DNA from: Caryophanales bacterium
Lineage (GTDB): Bacteria; Bacillota_I; Bacilli_A; RF39; UBA660
Direction: 5' to 3'
DNA length: 35,311 bases
Assembly: GCA_016282375.1 (NCBI GenBank)
Contig: JAEEKI010000018.1
Span: 1-35,311 of the forward strand
Shown here piece by piece: positions 24,240 through 30,353 of this stretch. Under the pieces are notes generated by a model. That model saw only the letters and a list, made by a program, of their open reading frames with translations. It did not search any database and was not told the DNA's origin. The position numbers and the translations under genes were made by a program. Position 1 is the first letter of the stretch; every line of letters begins with the position of its first letter.

Positions 24240-24268
24240 ATTGTATGAAAAAAGATAGATTAAATTTA
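24240..24268 (-). promoter_or_regulatory. SigmaE-like promoter of yqfCD
   Basis: CATACAAT (24247-24240, minus strand) equals the SigmaE -10 consensus. Fourteen nt upstream, TTAAATT gives only a loose -35 match. The implied start point falls close to the yqfC ribosome-binding site, so the leader would be about 10 nt. Confidence 0.45.
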
Positions 24269-24283
24269 ACTTAATCTATCTTT
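24243..24283 (-). terminator. yqeY terminator
   Basis: 13-bp stem AAAGATAGATTAA/TTAATCTATCTTT (24251-24263 with 24271-24283), 7-nt loop, then TTTTTT on the minus strand; the yqeY stop lies inside it. Confidence 0.85.
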
Positions 24284-24712
24284 GATTAACTTACTAACCA
24301 TTGCCAAATCAGCATTAGTTAACTTAGCTGACACAGTTTTCATGACATTGCCCATATCTTTCATAGATGTTGGCTTTAATTCATCGAAAACCTCATCAAT
24401 AACCTTGGCAATTTGTTCTTCAGACATTTCTTCAGGTAAATAATTACTTAAAATGGCAACTTCTTTTTCTAAATCTTTAACAAGTTCCATCTTACCATAA
24501 TTAGTATATTCACTAATTGAATCCTTACGAACTTTTACTTGTCTTTTAATAACTTTAACAACCTCATCATCAGTAAGTTCATGTAAAGTTCCCTTACGAC
24601 TTTCGTTAATAAATTCACTTTTCAACATTCTTAGAACAGATAGTGTAAATTTATCTTGATTCTTAAGAGCTTGTTTCAAATCATTGTCAATTTGTTCTAT
24701 CATTGTCTTCAC
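24266..24712 (-). CDS. yqeY: YqeY, GatB/YqeY domain protein
   Basis: 148 residues, full length for the family: 'DLKQALKNQDKFTLSVLRML' start and 'LPEEMSEEQIAKVIDEV', then 'MKDMGNVMKTVSAKL' near the end. Related to the tail domain of the GatB amidotransferase subunit that binds tRNA; the role of the stand-alone form is not settled. It follows rpsU after 3 nt, as in Bacillus. Confidence 0.95.
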   Translation of the reverse strand: MKTMIEQIDNDLKQALKNQDKFTLSVLRMLKSEFINESRKGTLHELTDDEVVKVIKRQVKVRKDSISEYTNYGKMELVKDLEKEVAILSNYLPEEMSEEQIAKVIDEVFDELKPTSMKDMGNVMKTVSAKLTNADLAMVSKLIKDRLS

Positions 24713-24715
24713 CTA

Positions 24716-24904
24716 TTATTTACCATGATTTCTGCGACGAGAATTTTTAATATTTTCTTTTTTTTCATTTCTTCTCTTAACGCCTGGCTTTTCATAGCAT
24801 TTTCTCTTCTTTAGTTCTGAAGGGACGCCACTACGTGCAACTTTAGCCTTAAATTTCTTTAAAGCAAGATCAACATTACCATTTTGAACTACAACCTTTG
24901 TCAT
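24716..24904 (-). CDS. rpsU: Small ribosomal subunit protein bS21
   Basis: 62 residues: 'VQNGNVDLALKKFKAKVARSG' and a very basic C terminus ('RRNEKKENIKNSRRRN'), standard bS21. ATG 24904 is set by GGAGGG 6 nt upstream. First gene of the rpsU-yqeY unit with a strong promoter. It directly follows the bacteriocin-like genes on the same strand without a clear terminator between. Confidence 0.95.
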   Translation of the reverse strand: MTKVVVQNGNVDLALKKFKAKVARSGVPSELKKRKCYEKPGVKRRNEKKENIKNSRRRNHGK

Positions 24905-24933
24905 CTGTATCCCTCCCTTCATCAACTAGAGAT

Positions 24934-24962
24934 ATTATAACACCTGTGTCAAGGTTTGACAA
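24934..24962 (-). promoter_or_regulatory. rpsU-yqeY promoter
   Basis: Minus strand: TTGTCA (24962-24957), 17 nt, TATAAT (24939-24934) with TGT before it (extended -10). Confidence 0.8.
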
Positions 24963-24975
24963 GAAATTTAGTAAA

Positions 24976-25143
24976 CTAGCAATAGTTGTGAGATATTAGT
25001 CTACGCAAAGTTGAACCAAGATTTTGACCAACTCCATAAAAAGTCTTAATAACACTATTAAAAGCGTTTATTAAAGCAGCAGAGATGCCACCACCCATAT
25101 AAGAAAGCATTTGACTTTCGCTTAGTTTGATACTATCTTGCAT
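24976..25143 (-). CDS. Double-glycine leader peptide B, putative two-peptide bacteriocin subunit
   Basis: 55 residues from ATG 25143. An 18-residue leader ending 'KLSESQMLSYMGG' has Leu-12, Ser-11, Met-7 and Tyr-4 relative to the GG cut, the spacing of class II bacteriocin leaders. The 37-residue core begins GISAALINAF, is amphipathic/hydrophobic, contains GxxxG ('GQNLG') and ends in Cys. The gene overlaps the end of peptide A by 11 nt and has no ribosome-binding site, suggesting coupled translation and roughly equal output. The upstream exporter carries the C39 peptidase that cuts such leaders. A longer frame from 25173 lacks a ribosome-binding site and would bury the leader, so it is rejected. 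Confidence 0.75.
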   Translation of the reverse strand: MQDSIKLSESQMLSYMGGGISAALINAFNSVIKTFYGVGQNLGSTLRRLISHNYC

Positions 25144-25282
25144 TACAACTTTTTGGATTACTAATACCATCAATAATGCCTAAAATAAAAGCGCCAACTG
25201 CTGACAAAGCAACACTTAAAGCAAGGCTGATTTTAGCACCACCACTATAACTTAGGCATTCATCATCACATAATACTTTCAT
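25133..25282 (-). CDS. Double-glycine leader peptide A, putative two-peptide bacteriocin subunit
   Basis: 49 residues from ATG 25282, with AAAGGAG 5 nt upstream. Leader MKVLCDDECLSYSGG has Leu-12, Glu-8 and Tyr-4 relative to GG. The 34-residue core starts AKISLALSVALSAVGAFILG, is strongly hydrophobic, has GxxxG ('GIIDG') and one Cys three residues from the end. Two Cys in the leader itself are unusual. It lies 113 nt after the C39-peptidase ABC exporter and overlaps peptide B. The pattern (two adjacent GG-leader peptides, GxxxG in each core) is that of class IIb bacteriocins; no homologue is recognised by eye and no immunity gene is identified. Confidence 0.75.
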   Translation of the reverse strand: MKVLCDDECLSYSGGAKISLALSVALSAVGAFILGIIDGISNPKSCNAR

Positions 25283-25395
25283 CTTAACTCCTTTCTAAAA
25301 ATAATTACTTATTTTTGTTTTATTTAAAAAAGTTATTAACTTAAATATCACTAAACAGTTTAAAATCTTAATTACTAAAGGTACTACGTCAGAGT

Positions 25396-27459
25396 TTATA
25401 ATGGGTAATTAATGATTTTATTAACTTCTTCAAAATCAATAATTCGGTCAAACAAATTATTATGATTCTTGTGTGAGATATAAATAATAGTTTTATGAGG
25501 AAAATAAGTAACTAAATTGTTGATAATTTGTTCTTCAGTTTGGATATCTACTTCACTTAATGCTTCATCTAAAATAATAATATTACTGTTCTTTAAAAGC
25601 GCTCTAGCTAGAATAATTCTTTGTTTTTCTCCCCCTGATAAATCACTATAATTACTATCTATACCACTTTCGTAGCCAAATTGTTTCTTATTAGCAATTT
25701 TATCAATTAAACATATTTTGTTTACTAAAGATAAATTATAATCATTACCACCTAATAAAATATTATCTCTAATTGTTCCTGTAATTAAACCTTCTTTTTG
25801 ACTAACATAAGTAATATTTTCACGAATAGTTTTAATGCTATAATCAGAAATTCTTTTCCCAGCAATCAGAATCTCACCATTACTAGGATCATATATTCTT
25901 TCTAAAAGTGCACAAATTGTACTCTTTCCACATCCACTTTTACCTTTTAATAGTACTTTTTCTCCCTGCAAAACTTTAAAACTAACCTCTTTAAGAATAG
26001 GAAGATATTGATTGTAAGAAAATGTAACATTATCAAAAATAATATCACCATTAATAAAATCTGTTATCTCACCAAGTTGTTCTTCATCAATATCTAAAAA
26101 GTCACATATTTTTGTATAACTTGCTCGTAAATAATTAATTCTTGGTAAGAGATTACTTGTTGTCTTAATCGGCTCAATAAAATAGACCATTATGGTATTA
26201 AATAAAACCAAATCAATCAACGTAAATTCTGCCTTATAGATAAGATAAAAGCCGAATGTATTTAAAATAAAAGCCCCCATTTCTATCAACCAATTTTTAA
26301 CAGAATCAATAATATTAAATTTATTATTTACATCAAAGTTATCCTCGATTAATTTGCTAAAGTATTTCTCATTTCGTTGTTTAGCTATCATTTCAAGATT
26401 TAAATATTTATAAGAATTAATCATATGAATATTTTCTATCAAAGTAGCATTAAATGACGTTTGAAAATCAATATTTTGAGATACTCTTTGATAAATATAA
26501 GCATTTACTCCAATAGATAAAAAAATATAAAAACCTAAAAACACTAATAAAATAAGAGTCATATGAACATTAATCATTAATAAAATGACTAAAGCTCCAC
26601 ATCCTAAAACACTTTCGACTAATAAATCAATAAATATTTGTGAACATAAATCTTTAAAATTATACAATTCATTAATTCTAGTTACTATCTCCCCTGTTGA
26701 TTTACTGTTAATAACCTTTAAAGGAAGGTTAAAAACATGTTGCAAAAACTCATTTACAAGACTATTATCAATTCTTTTATTTAAATCATTTTCAAAATAA
26801 TTTTTAAGGTATTTAATAGTTGTTTTTAACAAAAGTACAAAGCCAAAAAACAGTATTATCGACATACTAATACGCTTTTGTCCATTAAATAGTTCATAAT
26901 TAATTTTTAAATAAAAACTATAGCCTATTGTTAAAACAACTAATAGCGTAGTACTTAATAACAAGTTAAAAACAATTTTTTTATTATTGATAATAATTTT
27001 ACTAAAACTATTCCACAAAGTATTTTGCTGTCCATAATGAACCAGATTGGACTTAGGAGATAATTCAATCACAACACCAGTAAAAATTTGCCAAAAATCA
27101 TCAGTACTCATTTTGACTTTACCCTTGGCAGGATCCATTAATATCACTTCGTTTTGACTCATATGATATAAGCACATAAAGTGATCTAAACCGTTGGTAT
27201 AATGAACATGAACAATCACTGGTAAAATAAGGTTTTCAATGTTTTTATCTAGATATTTTTTGGCCAAAGCATTAAAACCATACTTCTTAGCAGCATTCAC
27301 TAAATGATAGACCGTTGTTCCCTTAACTGATGTACAACAATCAAGACGTATTCTCTCTAAAGAAACGTAACCGCCATAAAAACGAATTATCGATTGAAGA
27401 CAAGTTGGTCCACAATCTTTAACATCACTTTGCTTTACAACTACAAGTTTTTGTTTCAT
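25396..27459 (-). CDS. C39-peptidase-containing ABC exporter (bacteriocin processing/export)
   Basis: 687 residues in three parts. Residues 1-~130 are a C39 cysteine peptidase with Cys16 in 'KDCGPTCLQS', His93 in 'GLDHFMCLY' and Asp109 in 'LMDPAKG', which removes double-glycine leaders. Residues ~160-430 hold the six-helix ABC membrane domain. The C terminus is the ATPase: Walker A 'GKSGCGKST', signature 'LSGGEKQR' and Walker B 'NIIILDEALS'. PCAT-type exporters process and secrete bacteriocins or signal peptides. Two GG-leader peptide genes follow directly. ATG 27459 has GGGAGG 4 nt upstream; GTG 27474 is in frame but overlaps that site. No accessory HlyD-like protein or regulator is nearby. 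Confidence 0.93.
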   Translation of the reverse strand: MKQKLVVVKQSDVKDCGPTCLQSIIRFYGGYVSLERIRLDCCTSVKGTTVYHLVNAAKKYGFNALAKKYLDKNIENLILPVIVHVHYTNGLDHFMCLYHMSQNEVILMDPAKGKVKMSTDDFWQIFTGVVIELSPKSNLVHYGQQNTLWNSFSKIIINNKKIVFNLLLSTTLLVVLTIGYSFYLKINYELFNGQKRISMSIILFFGFVLLLKTTIKYLKNYFENDLNKRIDNSLVNEFLQHVFNLPLKVINSKSTGEIVTRINELYNFKDLCSQIFIDLLVESVLGCGALVILLMINVHMTLILLVFLGFYIFLSIGVNAYIYQRVSQNIDFQTSFNATLIENIHMINSYKYLNLEMIAKQRNEKYFSKLIEDNFDVNNKFNIIDSVKNWLIEMGAFILNTFGFYLIYKAEFTLIDLVLFNTIMVYFIEPIKTTSNLLPRINYLRASYTKICDFLDIDEEQLGEITDFINGDIIFDNVTFSYNQYLPILKEVSFKVLQGEKVLLKGKSGCGKSTICALLERIYDPSNGEILIAGKRISDYSIKTIRENITYVSQKEGLITGTIRDNILLGGNDYNLSLVNKICLIDKIANKKQFGYESGIDSNYSDLSGGEKQRIILARALLKNSNIIILDEALSEVDIQTEEQIINNLVTYFPHKTIIYISHKNHNNLFDRIIDFEEVNKIINYPL

Positions 27460-27629
27460 TTTTCCTCCCTTCACTTATACATATACCGGATGTTTTTCAC
27501 CTTTCCTTTTTTTATTATTAAATTAGTTTTAATTTTACGCATATTTAACGTTATATTAACAACTAATTTACATTTAGGAATATTCAACAAACTCTACAAT
27601 ATAATTAAGTAGTCATAGGAGGAATAAAA

Positions 27630-28118
27630 ATGATTAACAAACAAGGTTTATGGTTTATTACCCTTTTTTCTTTAATTATCATCTTAGGAATCTACTATGT
27701 GTCTATACCCGATGATGCTTTAACGGTCTTCTCTGGTAATACAGAAGATACATCAACAACAATTGAAGTAACAGAATCAGATATTATCATCGCCATGAAA
27801 GTCGAAGAAGAAGAAAAAATACTCTCGCAAATGGATGAAGCACGCAAAATATTACTTGATGAAACAACATCTGTCACAGATAAAAATGAAGCCTATCAAG
27901 CCCTACAGCTTTTAAATTCTCAAAAAGGTAAAATAATGGAAATAGAAAAAATTATTAAAAAGGAATTTAATTATGAATCATGTGTAAATATTGACGGTAA
28001 TAAAATAAGTATTACGGTATCTAGTAAAGAAAGTAATACAAAAATAGCTAATAATATCATGACAAGAATTCAGCAACTATATGATCAACCAATGTATATA
28101 ACCGTTAAATTTCAGTAA
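27630..28118 (+). CDS. spoIIIAH: SpoIIIAH, mother-cell channel component of sporulation
   Basis: 162 residues: short N terminus 'INKQGLWFITLFSLIIILGIYYV' (one membrane helix), an acidic linker, then a YscJ/FliF-like ring-building domain ('ISITVSSKESNTKIANNIMTRI'). SpoIIIAH binds forespore SpoIIQ to form the channel between mother cell and forespore. It is shorter than in B. subtilis (218), with a reduced linker. It is alone: the other spoIIIA genes are not adjacent. Instead gerE and gerM follow. AGGAGG lies 7 nt before the ATG. It is divergent from the bacteriocin exporter. Confidence 0.85.
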   Translation: MINKQGLWFITLFSLIIILGIYYVSIPDDALTVFSGNTEDTSTTIEVTESDIIIAMKVEEEEKILSQMDEARKILLDETTSVTDKNEAYQALQLLNSQKGKIMEIEKIIKKEFNYESCVNIDGNKISITVSSKESNTKIANNIMTRIQQLYDQPMYITVKFQ

Positions 28119-28136
28119 TTACCCAGTTATTTCCTG

Positions 28137-28164
28137 CACTTAATAGTTTCTTTTTCATACAATA
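28137..28164 (+). promoter_or_regulatory. SigmaK-like promoter of gerE
   Basis: CAC (28137-28139), 16 nt, CATACAATA (28156-28164). This fits the SigmaK pattern (AC near -35, CATAnnnTA at -10), the factor that transcribes gerE in Bacillus. CATACAAT alone would also fit SigmaE, but there is no SigmaE -35 at the right distance. Confidence 0.6.
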
Positions 28165-28200
28165 TTATGAACAAGATAAGATATTAAGAAAGGAAAACTA

Positions 28201-28410
28201 ATGAAAAATAAAATATTAACTAAAAGAGAACAAGAAATATTTGAACTTTTAGTGGCTAATAAAACAACTAAAGAAATAGCTAAGCAATTAAAAATAAGTG
28301 AGAAAACTGTTCGCAATCACATCTCTAATACTATGCAAAAATTAGGAGTTAAAGGACGATGCAGTGCCATTATTGAACTTCTTAAATTACAAGCTATTTC
28401 CCTAAATTAA
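28201..28410 (+). CDS. gerE: GerE, late mother-cell transcription regulator
   Basis: 69 residues, consisting only of a LuxR/GerE-type HTH: 'LTKREQEIFELLVANKTTKEIAKQL' with recognition helix 'SEKTVRNHISNTMQKLGVKGR'. GerE in B. subtilis is 74 residues and is likewise a bare HTH acting with SigmaK on coat genes. A SigmaK-like promoter precedes it and sporulation genes flank it, which supports GerE over an unrelated LuxR-type HTH. AAAGGA lies 5 nt before the ATG. Confidence 0.87.
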   Translation: MKNKILTKREQEIFELLVANKTTKEIAKQLKISEKTVRNHISNTMQKLGVKGRCSAIIELLKLQAISLN

Positions 28411-28429
28411 AGCCTTAAGGGCTTTTTTT
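28409..28429 (+). terminator. gerE terminator
   Basis: 6-bp stem AAAGCC/GGCTTT with a 5-nt loop followed by a T run to 28429, beginning in the gerE stop codon. Confidence 0.75.
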
Positions 28430-28459
28430 GCATATAATAAAATCATAAAAATATACTTT
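28430..28459 (+). promoter_or_regulatory. Possible SigmaE-type promoter of gerM
   Basis: GCATATA (28430-28436), 15 nt, TATACTTT (28452-28459), close to the SigmaE pattern kmATATT / CATACAnT. gerM is SigmaE-dependent in Bacillus. The match is imperfect. Confidence 0.35.
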
Positions 28460-28473
28460 ATTAGGGTGAAAGT

Positions 28474-29367
28474 ATGTTACAAAGGCATATATTACTAAAG
28501 ATTATTAAAACGAGTATTGTTTTATTTGTCTTATTTCTTTTGAATATTTTTCCCCAAAATAATGATTATTTTAATGAAGAGGCAGCCCCTACTTTCCAAG
28601 ATACCATCCCCATCTATGCTATTGATCCAAATGGCTATGTAGCTCGAATTGAATCTCTAAAAGATGACAAACTAAATGATATCGAAAACATTATTAATCT
28701 TTTAACTAGTAATTCTACTAGTCATATCAATTTACCCCAAGGTTTTATTACTACTATACCATCAAATACCAAACTACTCTCTTATGAATTACAGGAAGGA
28801 CTTTTAAAATTAAACTTTTCCAAAGAACTCCTTAATGTGACCGATACTGAGAAATTAATTGAAAGTCTTATTTTTTCACTATGCGAGCTTGACAATGTAC
28901 AAAAAATCCAAATTTATGTTGAAAACAAGTTATTAGAATACTTACCTAATTCACTAAAAAGATTACCTACATACCTAGATAAAGATTACGGAATCAACAA
29001 AAAATACAATATTAATAATATTAAAGAAACTACCAAAGCCACCATTTATTATCTAGGTAAAGTACATAATACGATGTACTATATACCTATTACCAAAATA
29101 TCTAATGAAAAAATCGAAGCTGTCGAAGTAATTGTTCATGAACTACAAAATTCTCCTATTTATGAACCTAATTTAATCAGTTATTTAAATGCTTCCTATG
29201 AATTACAAGACTATCAAATATTAGAAAACACCATCTCTTTATCATTTAATAATCTCTTAATTGCCAATCTCGATGATCAAGATATCGAAGAAAAAGTAAA
29301 ATATACTCTAGCACTTTCTTTAAGAGATACCTACCATATCGACGATATAAATATCATTTTACATTAG
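28474..29367 (+). CDS. gerM: GerM, tandem GerM-domain sporulation/germination protein
   Basis: 297 residues: N-terminal membrane segment (~8-25), then two GerM domains (~45-165 and ~185-297), each with the 'II.LLT....INLPQGF...IPSNTKLLSY' / 'LKLNFSKELL' type of pattern and a final 'IQIYV' or 'INIIL' strand. In B. subtilis GerM is a SigmaE-dependent lipoprotein with two such domains that helps SpoIIIAH-SpoIIQ localisation; here there is no lipobox Cys, so it is probably membrane-anchored by its N-terminal helix. AGGGTGA lies 4 nt before the ATG. Adjacent to spoIIIAH, a functionally linked gene. Confidence 0.82.
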   Translation: MLQRHILLKIIKTSIVLFVLFLLNIFPQNNDYFNEEAAPTFQDTIPIYAIDPNGYVARIESLKDDKLNDIENIINLLTSNSTSHINLPQGFITTIPSNTKLLSYELQEGLLKLNFSKELLNVTDTEKLIESLIFSLCELDNVQKIQIYVENKLLEYLPNSLKRLPTYLDKDYGINKKYNINNIKETTKATIYYLGKVHNTMYYIPITKISNEKIEAVEVIVHELQNSPIYEPNLISYLNASYELQDYQILENTISLSFNNLLIANLDDQDIEEKVKYTLALSLRDTYHIDDINIILH

Positions 29368-29395
29368 CAAAAAGCCTCACAAACACCAAAAACGC

Positions 29396-29424
29396 TTGAA
29401 ATTTCGGACATTTTATGGTATAAA
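29396..29424 (+). promoter_or_regulatory. tRNA-Arg(TCT) promoter
   Basis: TTGAAA (29396-29401), 17 nt, TATAAA (29419-29424) with TGG before it (extended -10). The tRNA 5' end is at 29436. Confidence 0.8.
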
Positions 29425-29435
29425 TTACTTGTATT

Positions 29436-29512
<77 letters not shown>

Positions 29513-29522
29513 TATTGTATAT

Positions 29523-29556
29523 AAAAAAGACAATTGCTTAAGCAGTTGTCTTTTTT
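29523..29556. terminator. Bidirectional terminator after tRNA-Arg(TCT)
   Basis: 15-bp arms AAAAAAGACAATTGC / GCAGTTGTCTTTTTT with one G-U pair and a TTAA loop; serves the tRNA (plus) and the converging gene ending at 29560 (minus). Confidence 0.85.
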
Positions 29557-29559
29557 TAA

Positions 29560-30264
29560 TTAACAATCAGTATAGTAAAAATGAGCTTTTAGTTTTCGTA
29601 TTTGGCCTTTATCTATAACTGCTTGGTATCCCGAACCGTTACGATATAATGGTGCATTAGCATCTTCTGGGCCACTTACAATTACTTCATTTTTATGTTC
29701 TTTGTCGTACTCTTTATAAAAATCAGCACAAAGAGCTCTTAAATAATCTTTCGCTTTTTGTTCATAACTAGAGCACTCTACCTTACGAGGTGTGGTAATT
29801 TGACTAATTAAGGCTTCTTTAACTTCTTGGGCACTTACCAGACCTACAACTTGTGGTTTTAATAATTGGTAGTAATCCTCTTTCTTACATACAAAATCTA
29901 AGCAAGAATCAAATACATACTCTTCATCATTATAATTAAAGCAAATCCATGAATGATAATAGTTAGGGATATCAGCATCTAAATGCAAATAACCTCTTTC
30001 AATATAATCATCATCATTAAGGAAAACAATTGCAGATTCCGTTGTTTGCCAACACCAACCAATTAATGCTTTATTATTCATAAGGTCAAATAATGAACCT
30101 TCAGATTTACCTAACACATTGATATGTAAATAAGCTAAGCGTTTCATTAAATAGCTAATAACTTCCTTATCTACTCTTTTTGAATGAAGAATTTTCGTCT
30201 TTTCTGCCAATGTCAAAGGTTTCTTCTTTGATAGTTTTTGTAATATTTCACTAATTCCAAACAT
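29560..30264 (-). CDS. Uncharacterised protein with Cys-His-Asp papain-like triad
   Basis: 234 residues, no signal or membrane segment, so cytoplasmic. Cys71 in 'IGWCWQTTESAIVFL', His104 in 'YYHSWICFNY' and Asp119 in 'EYVFDSCLDF' are spaced and surrounded like the triad of transglutaminase/papain-fold enzymes: Cys at a helix start, His and Asp on successive strands. The N terminus is a basic helical region; the C terminus ends 'KLKAHFYYTDC'. I do not recognise a named family. It has its own promoter and AAGGGGGAAG before the ATG. Function unknown; a cysteine-hydrolase or acyltransferase role is an inference from the motif alone. Confidence 0.65.
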   Translation of the reverse strand: MFGISEILQKLSKKKPLTLAEKTKILHSKRVDKEVISYLMKRLAYLHINVLGKSEGSLFDLMNNKALIGWCWQTTESAIVFLNDDDYIERGYLHLDADIPNYYHSWICFNYNDEEYVFDSCLDFVCKKEDYYQLLKPQVVGLVSAQEVKEALISQITTPRKVECSSYEQKAKDYLRALCADFYKEYDKEHKNEVIVSGPEDANAPLYRNGSGYQAVIDKGQIRKLKAHFYYTDC

Positions 30265-30293
30265 TTTAAATCTTCCCCCTTTAAGTAGCGCAT

Positions 30294-30322
30294 ATTATAC
30301 AATAAAAATATCAAAAAAGCAA
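30294..30322 (-). promoter_or_regulatory. Promoter of the triad-protein gene
   Basis: Minus strand: TTGCTT (30322-30317), 17 nt, TATAAT (30299-30294). Confidence 0.65.
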
Positions 30323-30346
30323 ATTAAAAGACCTTTGACAAGGTCC
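30322..30346 (-). terminator. miaB terminator
   Basis: 6-bp stem GACCTT/AAGGTC (30345-30330 on the minus strand) with a 4-nt loop, then TTTTAATTT. Confidence 0.65.
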
Positions 30347-30353
30347 TTTATCT

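Noticed and set aside
27541-27560. Palindrome TTAACGTTA and nearby TTAAC repeats as a regulator site for the bacteriocin exporter
   Set aside because: Short and AT-rich, with no adjacent response-regulator or peptide-sensor gene; not distinguishable from chance.
27394-27612. Plus-strand hydrophobic frame across the exporter start
   Set aside because: It overlaps the exporter N terminus and the divergent promoter region, is low-complexity Phe/Ile/Leu from AT-rich DNA, and lacks a ribosome-binding site.
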